Of a DNA stretch of 45,023 nucleotides, positions 9,074 through 18,357 are shown one piece after another. Numbering within the stretch: position 1 is the stretch's first letter; each line of letters opens with the position of its first letter. A model generated the notes under the pieces. The model was given only the letters and a program-made list of their open reading frames with translations. It ran no database searches and had not been told where the DNA came from. The position numbers and the translations under genes are program-made. This DNA comes from an uncultured Prevotella sp. (GTDB lineage: Bacteria; Bacteroidota; Bacteroidia; Bacteroidales; Bacteroidaceae), in NCBI GenBank assembly GCA_900317545.1, contig ONHE01000091.1, positions 1 through 45,023 of the forward strand, given 5' to 3'.

Positions 9074-9492
9074 TTATAAACGGTCCCAATTTGAACCTCT
9101 TGGGCACTCGCGAGCCGGGGATCTATGGCAACAGTTCGTTCGAGAACTATCTGCCGGAGCTCCGGGGGCGCTTTCCGGAGGCAGAGATCGACTATTATCA
9201 GAGCAACATCGAGGGTGAACTGATCGACCGGATGCAGCAGGTGGGGTTCACATACGACGCTATCGTGCTCAATGCCGGTGCCTACACGCATACGAGCATT
9301 GCGCTGCTCGACTGCATCCGCTCGATTCCGTGTCCCGTGATTGAAGTGCATATCTCCAACGTACACAATCGGGAGCCCTTCCGCCATCAGTCCGTGATCT
9401 CCGCGGGATGCAAGGGTGTCATCGCCGGATTCGGTCTCGACAGCTACCGGCTGGCCGTCGAGGCGATCATGGGTATACGGAACGGGAAATGA
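9061..9492 (+). CDS. aroQ: 3-dehydroquinate dehydratase, type II
   Basis: A 143-residue type II dehydroquinase, the shikimate-pathway enzyme converting 3-dehydroquinate to 3-dehydroshikimate. INGPNLNLLGTREPGIYG holds the catalytic Tyr22 and the flexible-loop Arg17. NAGAYTHTS and EVHISN supply substrate-binding and catalytic His residues, and GFGLDSY is in the C-terminal part. Length fits the dodecameric family. It diverges from xerD through overlapping promoters, and a methyltransferase follows 107 bases downstream on the same strand. Confidence 0.97.
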   Translation: MRIQIINGPNLNLLGTREPGIYGNSSFENYLPELRGRFPEAEIDYYQSNIEGELIDRMQQVGFTYDAIVLNAGAYTHTSIALLDCIRSIPCPVIEVHISNVHNREPFRHQSVISAGCKGVIAGFGLDSYRLAVEAIMGIRNGK

Positions 9493-9599
9493 TGACGGCT
9501 GAAAGAGATGCCACAAATGATGAATAATGACAGGCAGGAACGGGCTGACGAACGCGCCGGCCGTCACCACCCGGACCTCCAGAATATGACACATGGTGC

Positions 9600-10235
9600 A
9601 TGATGAATGACGAATTGGAACAATATATTCGCGCTCACATCGAGCCGGAGAGCGACTATCTCCGCCGTCTGTGGCGCGAGACGAACATCCGTACCGTGCA
9701 CGGGCGCATGGCATCGGGCCATCTTCAGGGGCGGTTGCTCAAGCTGTTGGTTATGATGATGCGTCCCCGGAACATCTTGGAAGTAGGCACTTTCAGCGGC
9801 TACAGCGCCCTCTGCATGGCCGAGGGACTGGATCCGGACGGCCGGGTGTGGACCTTCGAGATCAACGACGAGATGGAAGACTTCACCCGGCCGTGGATTG
9901 AGGGATCACCGGTGGGCAACCGTGTCAACTTCATCATCGGCGATGCCAACGTTCTCGCACCGCAGTTGGGCATCACGTTCGACATGGCTTTCCTCGACGG
10001 AGACAAGCGCACCTATCTCGAGACCTACGAGACGGTGCTCCCGTTGCTGCGCCCCGGCGGTTTCATCCTTGCCGACAACACGCTTTGGGACGGACATGTC
10101 GTCGATCCGGAATACGACCGCGACCGCCAGACACAAGGCATCGAGCATTTCAACGACTTCATTGCCGCCGACGTGCGGGTGGAAAACGTCATCCTCCCAT
10201 TGCGCGACGGGCTGACCATGATACGGAAGAAGTGA
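9600..10235 (+). CDS. SAM-dependent O-methyltransferase
   Basis: A 211-residue protein of the caffeoyl-CoA O-methyltransferase-like family (class I Rossmann fold). The SAM-binding motif ILEVGTFSGYSALCMAEGL is near residues 58-76, followed by WTFEINDEMEDF, MAFLDGDK (metal/SAM Asp) and GGFILADNTLWDG (about 150-162). The C-terminus NVILPLRDGLTMIRKK is typical. It probably methylates a catechol-like or other hydroxyl substrate in a divalent-metal-dependent way; the substrate cannot be read from sequence. Two in-frame ATGs (9600 and 9603) are equally plausible starts. It follows aroQ and may share its transcript. Confidence 0.9.
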   Translation: MMNDELEQYIRAHIEPESDYLRRLWRETNIRTVHGRMASGHLQGRLLKLLVMMMRPRNILEVGTFSGYSALCMAEGLDPDGRVWTFEINDEMEDFTRPWIEGSPVGNRVNFIIGDANVLAPQLGITFDMAFLDGDKRTYLETYETVLPLLRPGGFILADNTLWDGHVVDPEYDRDRQTQGIEHFNDFIAADVRVENVILPLRDGLTMIRKK

Positions 10236-10244
10236 GGCTCGGCG

Positions 10245-10460
10245 TGGCCGCCCGCACGTGGCGAATACAGCCGGAAAACAGCACATTGATCATGAATGCC
10301 AGTTGCAGATGGCAAGTTGCGGGCGGACGCACGAATACACATCTGCAACAACTTGATAATCAAAGCGTTGGCGGAGCATAGCTTTGGACAGCCAAGAGCT
10401 ATGCTTTCGGCGGCCCGGAGCATAGCTTTCGGCGCCCGAAAGGATAGCTCTGCAGAAACC
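10245..10460. repeat. Composite intergenic repeat block B
   Basis: This occupies the 290-base gap between the convergent O-methyltransferase and permease genes. It holds a partial copy of the 167-base element's interior (GGAAAACAGCACATTGATCA, about 10273-10292), then the inverted linker ACTTGATAATCAAAGCGTTG (about 10351-10370), then a hairpin array with four GGAGCATAGCT/AGCTATGCT-type units (about 10374-10450). Relative to block A it is inverted. No gene is seen here. A region of weak symmetry after the array may help termination from either side. Confidence 0.75.
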
Positions 10461-10524
10461 GCAAGATAACTCTGTGAAATCGGGGGCAATCGTACCTCTC
10501 CGGCAGACCGCCGGAGAGGGGATG

Positions 10525-11751
10525 TTAGAACAGTCGGCGACTGAAGTTTTTGACGGGATACCAGACAGCCATCCAGCCCACTGCAACGACGGTGAGGAAG
10601 ATAACGGCGACGTCGGAATAATGGACGCTGACAGGATAGGCATTGACGATGAACGAACCGTCGCTGTCTCCGAGCCTTACAATGCCATACTGCTGCTGGA
10701 TCCAACACAACAGCAGTCCTATCAAGATGCCGAAGACGGCGCCGAGAACGGCGATCATGCGGCCTTCGAAAAGGAAGACGCGCGTGATCTGGCGGTCGGC
10801 TGCGCCGAGGTTGCGGAGCGTCTCCACGTCGTTCTTCTTGTCGATGATGAGCATGGAGAGCGAACCGATGATGTTGAAACAAGCCACGATGAGGATGAAC
10901 GTCAGGAAGATATAGGCCAGAAACTTTTCGATCTTCATGATCTTGAACGTGTCTTCCTGCTGCTCGAAACGGTCGAGCACACGGTAGTTTTTGCCCACGG
11001 CCTTCTGCATATCGCGCTTGACGGCATCGAGATCACTGCCCGGCTTGAGGCGCAACTCCAAAGAGGTGAGCATGCCTTGCTGCCCGAACAGGTTGCGCGC
11101 AAAAGCTATCGGGGCGATGATATAGCTCTTGTCGTACTTCGACTGGCGCACGCAGAAAACGACACCCGGTGAATCCAGCGAGTCGACAACAAACCCTCCC
11201 GACGGGTCCATCATGTCGAGCTGGCCTTCCTTGACAGGTGCGTAGACCCTTAACGGCTTTATCCATCTCGTCCCGGTGCCCAAGGCCTGGGCAAGCTGGA
11301 TGCCTATGGTTCCATAATTGAGGTTGGCCGCATGGAGGTCAAACTGTCCGTCGCCGTAGAGAATGCTGTTGATGTGGGTCAGTTCGGCAAAGTTATCGTC
11401 GACGCCTTTGACGGTCACCATGGCCTGCTTGTCCTCGTAGACGGCCAAGGCATGGTCTTCGACGCACTCCGTGGCGACGTCGACGGCGGGATGCTGGCGC
11501 ACCAAGGTGAGCACGGGATCATCGCTCGGGGCTGCCTTGCCCATGACGGGCACGACCTTGAGCTGCGGATCGAACGAGGTGAAGAGGGTGGCCACGAGGT
11601 CGTGAAAACCATTAAAGACGCTCAGCACGATAATTAATGCTGTCGTGGCCACGGCAACTCCGATGACCGAAATGAGCGAGATGACATTGATGGCGTGTGT
11701 GCTCTTTTTGGAAAAGAGGTAGCGGCGCGCGACAAAAAAGGGAAAACGCAT
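10525..11751 (-). CDS. Lipoprotein-releasing ABC transporter permease (LolC/LolE family)
   Basis: A 408-residue FtsX/MacB-fold permease. There is one N-terminal transmembrane helix (about 20-45, VISLISVIGVAVATTALIIV), a large periplasmic domain (about 46-265) and three C-terminal helices (about 275-300, 320-350, 375-400). The start MRFPFFVARRYLFSKKSTHA is the usual beginning of the family in this phylum. The open frame extends 36 codons upstream, but that part is low in similarity to anything expected, so the ATG at 11751 is preferred. Such permeases work with a LolD-type ATPase to lift lipoproteins off the inner membrane. No ATPase gene is adjacent. It follows rbfA in the envelope cluster. 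Confidence 0.85.
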   Translation of the reverse strand: MRFPFFVARRYLFSKKSTHAINVISLISVIGVAVATTALIIVLSVFNGFHDLVATLFTSFDPQLKVVPVMGKAAPSDDPVLTLVRQHPAVDVATECVEDHALAVYEDKQAMVTVKGVDDNFAELTHINSILYGDGQFDLHAANLNYGTIGIQLAQALGTGTRWIKPLRVYAPVKEGQLDMMDPSGGFVVDSLDSPGVVFCVRQSKYDKSYIIAPIAFARNLFGQQGMLTSLELRLKPGSDLDAVKRDMQKAVGKNYRVLDRFEQQEDTFKIMKIEKFLAYIFLTFILIVACFNIIGSLSMLIIDKKNDVETLRNLGAADRQITRVFLFEGRMIAVLGAVFGILIGLLLCWIQQQYGIVRLGDSDGSFIVNAYPVSVHYSDVAVIFLTVVAVGWMAVWYPVKNFSRRLF

Positions 11752-11935
11752 TTCGCCGCCGATCCCTCTTCGGGCGGCGGACATCTTCTCTTCGGGCTCG
11801 ACGGGGCGCGAAGCGGAGGCTGACGGATAGTTTTCCGTTGTGGTATCCTTCTGGTCCATGAATCTTGTCTGTAGGCTTTGGCGGCGGCCGAAGGGCTGTC
11901 TTCGGGATGGGCAGGGCGTCGGGGCGGCGCCGGGG

Positions 11936-12271
11936 CTATTGCTTCAGCAGCTGGTCGATGCGGTCGATGTAGTCGAGACTGTCGTCTATGAAGAATCTTA
12001 ATTCGGGAATGATGCGCAGCTGATTGTGCACGCGGGTTCCCAGCTCGTATCGGATGGACTTCTCGTTGGCCGTGATATTATGCAGCAGTGTGTCGGCCTT
12101 CTCCGACGGGAAGATGCTCAGATAGGCGGTGCAGACACTCAGATCGGGGCTGATACGCACGCGGGTGACGCTGATGATCACGCCGTGCATGGCGCGGGTC
12201 TGTGACTGGAAGATCGTCGAAAGTTCCTTCTGGAGCAGTCGGGCTATTCTGTTTTGTCTTGTTTCCTGCAT
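11936..12271 (-). CDS. rbfA: 30S ribosome-binding factor A
   Basis: A 111-residue protein with the RbfA pattern: RQNRIARLLQKELSTIF at the start, then VRISPDLSVCTAYLSIFP and IRYELGTRVHNQLRIIPELRFFIDDS (about 74-99), a KH-like fold. RbfA matures the 3' and 5' ends of 16S rRNA in late 30S assembly and in cold response. It is three bases downstream of murI, in the same transcript, and precedes the permease gene as in many members of this phylum. Confidence 0.95.
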   Translation of the reverse strand: MQETRQNRIARLLQKELSTIFQSQTRAMHGVIISVTRVRISPDLSVCTAYLSIFPSEKADTLLHNITANEKSIRYELGTRVHNQLRIIPELRFFIDDSLDYIDRIDQLLKQ

Positions 12272-12274
12272 GTT

Positions 12275-13117
12275 TTACTCTAAGTCAATATGTTCTACGT
12301 TTACGTCCTGACGCAGAAAGATCCGCGCGGACTCGGTGAATTTCTCAGCGTTTTCAGTGGTATAGTATCTGCAGGTGCCTTTCCGGGTGCATCGCGATTC
12401 AAGTTCCGGATGTCGCTCAAGATAGTTTTTCAGACTGTCGGCCACATATTCGCCCTGCGGAACGATGCGCACGCCGGGCTGAACATATTTGAGGATCTTG
12501 GGCATGAGGATCGGGTAATGGGTGCAACCGAGGATGATCGTGTCGACCATGGGATCCATGCGCATGAGCTCGTCGATGCGTTTTTTGACGAAATAGTCGG
12601 CACCCGGCGAGTCGGCTTCATTGTATTCGATCAGCGGGACCCAGAAAGGGCAGGCCACGCCGGTCACGGTCAGCTCGGGCCAAAGCTTCTTGATCTCAAG
12701 GTCATAGCTGTGACTGCGTACCGTTCCTTCGGTGGCCAGCAGCCCCACATGATTGTTGCGGGTGAGGTGTCCGATGACTTCGGCCGTCGGGCGGATCACT
12801 CCGAGAACGCGGCGGGTGGCATCCCAGCCAGGCAGATCGTTGGTCTGGATGGTGCGCAACGCCTTGGCCGAGGCCGTGTTGCAGCCTAAGATGACAAGAT
12901 GGCATCCCATCTCGAAGAGCTTCCGCACGGCCTGCCGGGTGAATTCATATACGATGTCAAACGAGCGGGGCCCATACGGTGCACGCGCATTGTCGCCCAA
13001 GTAGACATAGTCATAGTCGGGCAGCAACTGGCGGATGCCGTGCAGGATGGTCAGTCCGCCGTAACCGGAATCGAAGATGCCGATCGGGCCTGGCGCGCTG
13101 GAGAATTGGGATGTCAT
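12275..13117 (-). CDS. murI: Glutamate racemase
   Basis: A 280-residue enzyme supplying D-glutamate for peptidoglycan. The two catalytic cysteines are present: Cys79 in LGCNTASAKALR and Cys198 in LGCTHYPIL. The N-terminal IGIFDSGYGGLT and the GDNARAPYG loop are typical. Its start overlaps the stop of the preceding Skp-like gene by four bases (ATGA), so it is translationally coupled to the chaperone genes. rbfA begins three bases after its stop. It is the only wall-precursor racemase in the window. Confidence 0.96.
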   Translation of the reverse strand: MTSQFSSAPGPIGIFDSGYGGLTILHGIRQLLPDYDYVYLGDNARAPYGPRSFDIVYEFTRQAVRKLFEMGCHLVILGCNTASAKALRTIQTNDLPGWDATRRVLGVIRPTAEVIGHLTRNNHVGLLATEGTVRSHSYDLEIKKLWPELTVTGVACPFWVPLIEYNEADSPGADYFVKKRIDELMRMDPMVDTIILGCTHYPILMPKILKYVQPGVRIVPQGEYVADSLKNYLERHPELESRCTRKGTCRYYTTENAEKFTESARIFLRQDVNVEHIDLE

Positions 13118-13617
13118 TTGAAAGCGTCTTTAACAATCGCGGTGATATTCTCACCCATCAGCGGATCTACGTAAGGGAGGGCGTCATGGTCGGTGTTCAG
13201 GATGAACGCAAAGCCCCTGTTGCGTGCTATGCGCTGTAGGATCTCGTTGAGTTTTGTCTTCAACGGGGCGTAGGCATCGTGCTCGGCCTGCTCGAGCAGA
13301 CGGCGTGCCTCCTGCTTGAAAGCCAAGTTCTTGTCCATCATCTCCTGCAGTTCGGCCTGGCGCTTCTGCCGGATAGCGGGGGCGAAATCCTTCTGCCCGT
13401 CAAGAAAGAGTTCGTATTTCTTGTTGAACTCATCTTCGACACGCTTCATTTCCGCGTCATATTTGCTTTTCAGATCTTTGAGGTTCTGTTGCGCGATGGC
13501 ATAGTCGGGCATGGCTTTCAGGGCTTCCTGATAGCTGAGATAACCGAACTTCAAGGTCTGGGCACCTGCTGCGAAAGGCATTCCGATCAGCAACAGAAGG
13601 AGCATCAGTTTCTTCAT
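13114..13617 (-). CDS. Skp/OmpH-family periplasmic chaperone (copy 1)
   Basis: A 167-residue OmpH/Skp-family protein. The signal peptide MKKLMLLLLLIGMPFAAGA is followed by Gln at +1, then a YLSYQEALKAMPDY segment (the family's N-terminal strand). A long charged coiled-coil covers about residues 45-125, and the C-terminal strand segment GFAFILNTDHDALPYVD closes it. Skp-type trimers hold unfolded outer-membrane proteins in the periplasm and hand them to BamA. The start at 13617 is chosen because the upstream ATG would place eight polar residues before the signal peptide. It is the third and most diverged of three paralogues behind bamA and is preceded by a terminator-like hairpin. Confidence 0.9.
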   Translation of the reverse strand: MKKLMLLLLLIGMPFAAGAQTLKFGYLSYQEALKAMPDYAIAQQNLKDLKSKYDAEMKRVEDEFNKKYELFLDGQKDFAPAIRQKRQAELQEMMDKNLAFKQEARRLLEQAEHDAYAPLKTKLNEILQRIARNRGFAFILNTDHDALPYVDPLMGENITAIVKDAFK

Positions 13618-13637
13618 ATCTTGCACCTCTTGGTCTG

Positions 13638-13668
13638 TCAAAGAAGGGCGGACATCGTGCCCGCCCCT
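13638..13668 (-). terminator. Terminator-like hairpin between Skp-like copies 2 and 1
   Basis: Minus strand: stem GGGCGG/CCGCCC (13646-13651 with 13661-13666) followed by TTCTTTG. It lies inside the envelope operon, so it may lower rather than end expression of copy 1, murI and rbfA. Confidence 0.6.
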
Positions 13669-13684
13669 GATAGGTTGTCTGTGA

Positions 13685-14179
13685 TTACTTTGTCTTGTTG
13701 AGCTGGGCCTGGACTTCGGATGTTACGTCCTTGACATCCGATCCCGTATAGACAGCCGCACCGTCCTCGAAAATGTAGGTATAGCCACCTGTGCGGCCGA
13801 CGGTTTCGATGGCTGCACGCACCTTAGCGATGATGGGCTGCATCTTTTCCTGCTGTGCCTTCTGCAGGGCCTGTTGGTTATCCTGATAGGTCTGCTGTAT
13901 CTTCTGGTACATGGTCTGCAGCTCGGTCTCCGTCTCTTTCTGCTTTGTAGCGTTCATCGTGCTCTTGGCCTTGTCGTAGTCCTGTGATTTGCGGGTCAGT
14001 TCGTCCTGCATTGCCTTCAGGTCATTTTCGTACTGCTTGGCCGTGGCCTCAATTTCGCCGTTAGCCTTGCTCACCTCCGGCATTGCCTGGATAATGGTCT
14101 GGGTATTCACTTTGCCGAATTTCTGAGCGAACATGGTCATTGGTGCACAAAGCATCAACATCAAAATCAGTTTTTTCAT
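13685..14179 (-). CDS. Skp/OmpH-family periplasmic chaperone (copy 2)
   Basis: A 164-residue protein. The signal peptide MKKLILMLMLCAPMTMFA is followed by Gln, then KFGKVNTQTIIQAMPEVSKA. A coiled-coil rich in Lys, Gln and Glu spans about 35-115, and the closing strand segment GYTYIFEDGAAVYTG is near 130-145. It fits the Skp holdase family that protects outer-membrane proteins in transit. It lies between copies 3 and 1 and downstream of bamA. Its Gln-rich coil (several QQ and QKA runs) distinguishes it from the other two. Confidence 0.92.
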   Translation of the reverse strand: MKKLILMLMLCAPMTMFAQKFGKVNTQTIIQAMPEVSKANGEIEATAKQYENDLKAMQDELTRKSQDYDKAKSTMNATKQKETETELQTMYQKIQQTYQDNQQALQKAQQEKMQPIIAKVRAAIETVGRTGGYTYIFEDGAAVYTGSDVKDVTSEVQAQLNKTK

Positions 14180-14257
14180 TTTACTTTTTATTGGTTTTAA
14201 TTGTTATTATTCGTGTCCGGGATGCGCCCGCGGGCTCATCCGCCGTGATGTTTAAGG

Positions 14258-14773
14258 TCAGTTACTGCCATATCCCAGCTTGCGCAGGACCTCGTTGCTG
14301 ATGTCGATCTTTGGCGATCCGAAAATGATGCCCGCATTGCTTGCCCTGTCGACGACGAGGCTGTAGCCCCGGAGTTCGGATATTTCCTTGACGGCGTTGT
14401 AGATCTCATCCTGAATCGGAGACATGAGACTTTCGCGCTTCTTGAAGAGTTCGCCTTCCGGTCCGAAATACTTTTTCTTCAGCTCAGAGGCAGCCTTCTC
14501 CTTGTTCATGATGGCTTCCTGCTTGGCTTTCTTCTGCTCCTGCGAGAGGAAAACCATCTCGTTCTGATAGTTCTTGTACATCGTGCTGGCCTCTGTGTTG
14601 AGCGCCTCGACTTCGGCCTGCCACTTCTTGCTGACCTGGTCGAGCTGTTCGTTGGCGCGTTCGTAGGCCGGTATGTTCTTCAGGATATATTCCATGTCGA
14701 TCAAAGCGAACTTCTGGGCATGTACGGTCATCGCACTCAGTGCAAGCAGACACATGGTGATCAGTTTCTTCAT
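14258..14773 (-). CDS. Skp/OmpH-family periplasmic chaperone (copy 3)
   Basis: A 171-residue protein. The signal peptide MKKLITMCLLALSAMTVHA is followed by Gln, then KFALIDMEYILKNIPAYERA (the family's first strand and helix). A long coiled-coil runs to about residue 125, and GYSLVVDRASNAGIIFGSP precedes the final IDISNEVLRKLG. It is the first chaperone after bamA (118-base gap) and the closest to canonical Skp. The ATG at 14773 is chosen since the 17 residues before it lack signal character and the methionine opens a perfect signal peptide. Confidence 0.93.
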   Translation of the reverse strand: MKKLITMCLLALSAMTVHAQKFALIDMEYILKNIPAYERANEQLDQVSKKWQAEVEALNTEASTMYKNYQNEMVFLSQEQKKAKQEAIMNKEKAASELKKKYFGPEGELFKKRESLMSPIQDEIYNAVKEISELRGYSLVVDRASNAGIIFGSPKIDISNEVLRKLGYGSN

Positions 14774-14891
14774 AATGCTTCTTTTTTTAGTTGATACAAT
14801 AGTCTTGACGATTGACAGCATCAAAAAGTTAGTTCATTTATTACTTTTTAGCATTCCGACAGGCCTCATGCCCATCGGAAATGCCATCGTT

Positions 14892-17513
14892 TTAGAACTC
14901 CTGTCCGAGGATGAAGTGGAACTGACTTCCACCCTTCCGGCGGTTCACGTTGTCCTTGTCGAAACCGTAGGCCCAGTCTATACCCATCAGTCCGACCATC
15001 GGCAGGAAGATGCGGACACCCACACCGGCGGAGCGCTTCATGTCGAAGGGGTTGAATTTCTTGGTCTCATACCAGGCGTTACCACCTTCGACGAACGTCA
15101 ATCCGTAGATGGTCGTATTGCCAAGGAGGAACGGATAGCGGAGCTCAAGCGTGAAACGGTCGTAGGCATAGCCGTTATAGGCAAGCGAACCGTTCTCATA
15201 TCCGCGGAGACCGATGGTCTCCTCGGCGTAGCTCGTGGAATATCCGCTCATGCCATCACCACCCATATAGTAGGTCTCAAACGGGCTTCGCTTGTTCTTG
15301 TTGTATGCTCCGAGCAAACCTAACTCCACGCGTGACATGAGCACGAAGCACTTGTTGCCGCTTGAAAGGGCTGTGAACGTGCGGGCTTTGAACTTCCATT
15401 TGTGGTACTCAACCCATCTGTATTTCTCCTGCTGCTCCTGTGCGTAGGTTGCCGACTGATCGTTTGTGGCCAAGTTGGCATAGTCCTTGTGGTCCCACGC
15501 ACTCCAAGGCGGGGTCAGTGTGACCGATGCCGTGAACTCGGAACCGGTGCGCGGATAGAGCTGATTGTCCGTAGAGGCACGGGTGATGGACAGACTCAGG
15601 TTCAAGTTGTTGGCCGTTCCGTTAGTCATCAGGAAGTAGCGCCAGTTCTTGAGGATATATCTCTGGTAGGCGAGCTGTATGCCAAGTTGGAAGTAATCAT
15701 CCGGCCAGCGCAGGCGTTTGCCCCATCCTACGTTGACACCGATCAGCTTCACATACGTGTCAGGATCGTAATAGTTCTCATAGTTGTTGTAATAGCTGCT
15801 GCCGTATCCATACTGATAGTAGTTGTAATAGTTGTACATGTTGGCGCTGTTCCAGTAACTGCTGGACACATCGCTCTGCTTCGAGAAGTAGGCACCGACG
15901 CTGAACTGGATCGGGCGCTTGCCTCCGAACCAGTTGGTCGAATAACTTGCATTGTAGGATTGATAGTAGGTTCCGTTGGTCTGTGCGCCGATGGAAAGCA
16001 CTTCACCGTCACCGATGGGCATGATACCACGATGCTCCTTGTTCTTGTTGAACAGGTTGGCGATCGAGAAGTTGTTCAGTTTCAATCCGACACGGCCGAT
16101 GATACCCGTCTGGCCCCATCCTAAGGAGAACTCGATCTGGTCGTTCGACTTCTGCTCCAGATTCCAGTTGATGTCCACCGAGCCGTCTTCGTAGTTCGGT
16201 TTCACGTCGGGATTGACCTTCTCCGGATCGAAATGGCCCATCGAGGCCAACTCTCTGGCCGTACGTTCCAATGACCGTTTCGAGAACAGATCACCCGGCT
16301 TGGTGCGCAGCTCACGCCGTACGACGTTCTCGTAAAGCCTGTCGTTACCGTTGATGCGCACATGATTGAGGTGCGCTTGCTGATTCTCGGTGATGCGCAT
16401 TTCAAGATCGATGCTGTCACCGACGATGTTCACTTCGGTCGGCTGCAGGTTATAGAACAGATAACCGTTGTTATAGTAGAGGTTACCGACCGCATCTTCG
16501 TCCTTGTTGAGCCGCTTGTCAATGAGCGTCTGGTTGTACACGTCGCCCTTTTTCATGCCAAGTACGCGCGAGAGAAAGTCCGTTGTGTAAACCGTGTTGC
16601 CGACCCAGGTGATGTTGCGGAGATAATATTTCTGCCCTTCGTCGATCTTCACATACACGTTGACATGCTTGTCGTCATAGTTGGACACGCTGTCCGCCAC
16701 GATCTCCGCATCCCTATAGCCGTGCTCATTGTATTTTGCGATGATGTTCTGCTTATCGGTTTCCCAACGCTCGGGCGTGAACTTCTTCGACTTGAAGAAG
16801 TTTCTGAACTTCCCGGCTTCATGGATCTTGGCGAACGCACCTTTGGAGAACATGCCGCCCTTGAGCTTTTTGTCCGAGATTTGGTGGTTTCCTTCGATGA
16901 TGATTTCATGCACCCGCATCTTCTCTTTCTTGTCTACGAGAATGTCGAGAATCATCTGATTCTTCTCCGCAACGTCCTCCCGCTGGTTGATGGTGATTTC
17001 TGCATTCTTGAAACCTTTATCATCAAAGTACTTCTTCGCCAAGATCTTGGCCCGGTCGAGGGCGTTCGGAGTGAGCTGCATGCCTTTCAGCAGGCCGAGT
17101 TTCTGCTCCATATCCTCCCGCTCGCTTTTCTTTAATCCCACGTAATTGATGGTGGATACGCGCGGCCGCATATTGAGATGGATGAAGAGATAGGCCTTGT
17201 CACGAACTATAGAATCGACTGATATGGAGACCTCAGAGAACAGACCGTTGCGCCAGTAGCGGCGTACGGCGTCGCTGATGGCCGATCCCGGCAGCTCGAT
17301 CTGCTGTCCGACGGTCAGTCCGGAGATACCTATCATCACGTAGTCTTCATAACCTTCGATATGCGAAACGGCCAGACCGCCGATTGTCACGGTACGGGGC
17401 GAACCGGCATAGCTGATCTCCGGATGCACGATCTTGTCCTGCGCGCCGGCCGTCAGACAGCAGCTGAGCGCCGCAAAGGCCAGGATCACCTTATTTATAT
17501 AGTACATTCTCAT
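14892..17513 (-). CDS. bamA: Outer membrane protein assembly factor BamA
   Basis: An 873-residue Omp85 protein. The signal peptide ends in AGA before Gln. Five POTRA-type domains span about 25-455 (for example RPRVSTINYVGLKKS, KMRVHEIIIEGN, YYLRNITWVGN, AHLNHVRINGN), then a 16-strand barrel to the C-terminus, which ends in Phe as outer-membrane proteins do. The barrel carries the conserved GLRGYENGSLAYNGYAYDRF (lid-lock RGY region) and an unusual Tyr/Asn-rich loop near residues 560-585. BamA inserts barrel proteins into the outer membrane. uppS lies 55 bases upstream, and three Skp-like chaperones follow. Confidence 0.96.
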   Translation of the reverse strand: MRMYYINKVILAFAALSCCLTAGAQDKIVHPEISYAGSPRTVTIGGLAVSHIEGYEDYVMIGISGLTVGQQIELPGSAISDAVRRYWRNGLFSEVSISVDSIVRDKAYLFIHLNMRPRVSTINYVGLKKSEREDMEQKLGLLKGMQLTPNALDRAKILAKKYFDDKGFKNAEITINQREDVAEKNQMILDILVDKKEKMRVHEIIIEGNHQISDKKLKGGMFSKGAFAKIHEAGKFRNFFKSKKFTPERWETDKQNIIAKYNEHGYRDAEIVADSVSNYDDKHVNVYVKIDEGQKYYLRNITWVGNTVYTTDFLSRVLGMKKGDVYNQTLIDKRLNKDEDAVGNLYYNNGYLFYNLQPTEVNIVGDSIDLEMRITENQQAHLNHVRINGNDRLYENVVRRELRTKPGDLFSKRSLERTARELASMGHFDPEKVNPDVKPNYEDGSVDINWNLEQKSNDQIEFSLGWGQTGIIGRVGLKLNNFSIANLFNKNKEHRGIMPIGDGEVLSIGAQTNGTYYQSYNASYSTNWFGGKRPIQFSVGAYFSKQSDVSSSYWNSANMYNYYNYYQYGYGSSYYNNYENYYDPDTYVKLIGVNVGWGKRLRWPDDYFQLGIQLAYQRYILKNWRYFLMTNGTANNLNLSLSITRASTDNQLYPRTGSEFTASVTLTPPWSAWDHKDYANLATNDQSATYAQEQQEKYRWVEYHKWKFKARTFTALSSGNKCFVLMSRVELGLLGAYNKNKRSPFETYYMGGDGMSGYSTSYAEETIGLRGYENGSLAYNGYAYDRFTLELRYPFLLGNTTIYGLTFVEGGNAWYETKKFNPFDMKRSAGVGVRIFLPMVGLMGIDWAYGFDKDNVNRRKGGSQFHFILGQEF

Positions 17514-17568
17514 TCTCTGTATCGTACTTTCTCTTTATTCGTAATTCAATTCCAGTGTCAACACAAGC

Positions 17569-18321
17569 TTACTTCGGCTCGCTTTCCTGCTCCACTTGAT
17601 CTTCGGTCTTTCCGAATCTGCGCTGCCGGTTCTGATAGTTCAGGATGGCTTCCCGCAGATCCTCCTCGCTGAAGTCGGGCCAGTAGCGATCGGTGAAATA
17701 CAGCTCCGAATAGGCGATCTGCCACAGCAGGTAATTGCTCACGCGCAGTTCGCCGCCGGTACGGATCAACAGATCGGGGTCCGGCATGAACCTTGTCTCC
17801 ATGTGCGCGTTGATGATATCTTCGGTGACCGGCTCATCCGTTGGCAGCAGACCATTATTCCGATCCTCGATGATGTCGTTGACGGCCTTCGTGATTTCCC
17901 ACCGAGCGGAGTAACTAAGTGCGGCCACCATGGTCATGGCGTCGTTTCCGGCCGTATGTTCCTCGGTCTCCCGCAGTTTCTCCTGCACCGACCGGGGCAG
18001 GCGCGCGATATCTCCGATGACTCGGAAACGGACGTTATTCTTCATGAAGATTTCGTCCTCGAGCGACGAGAGCACCAATCCCATCAGGGCAGAGACCTCA
18101 TCCGCGGGCCGACTCCAGTTCTCTGTCGAGAACGTATACAGCGTCAGGTACTTCACGCCAAGCCGTGTACATTCGGCCGTGATGCGGCGTACGGTGTCCA
18201 CACCTGCCTGATGTCCGTAGCTGCGAGGCTTGCCGCGCTCTACGGCCCAACGCCCATTGCCGTCCATGATGATGGCAACATGCCGGGGCATACGGTTTCT
18301 GTCTATCTGGTTTTTTGTCAT
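17569..18321 (-). CDS. uppS: Isoprenyl transferase (undecaprenyl diphosphate synthase)
   Basis: A 250-residue cis-prenyltransferase. [13 protein letters not shown] contains the catalytic Asp20. [25 protein letters not shown], and [25 protein letters not shown] are the other conserved regions. It makes the C55 lipid carrier for peptidoglycan and surface glycans from isopentenyl diphosphate at the inner face of the membrane. The frame stays open 12 codons upstream to the base after the DUF6089 stop, but the ATG at 18321 gives the usual family N-terminus. uppS-bamA adjacency is common across Gram-negatives. Confidence 0.96.
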   Translation of the reverse strand: MTKNQIDRNRMPRHVAIIMDGNGRWAVERGKPRSYGHQAGVDTVRRITAECTRLGVKYLTLYTFSTENWSRPADEVSALMGLVLSSLEDEIFMKNNVRFRVIGDIARLPRSVQEKLRETEEHTAGNDAMTMVAALSYSARWEITKAVNDIIEDRNNGLLPTDEPVTEDIINAHMETRFMPDPDLLIRTGGELRVSNYLLWQIAYSELYFTDRYWPDFSEEDLREAILNYQNRQRRFGKTEDQVEQESEPK

Positions 18322-18357
18322 TCTTGTCCGTTCATACCGTGCTTTCGGGCGCGGCAT

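Noticed and set aside
10025..10882. 285-codon minus-strand frame across the O-methyltransferase, repeat B and permease end
   Set aside because: It overlaps two well-supported genes and a repeat, with Arg/Ser/Pro-rich composition typical of a shadow frame.
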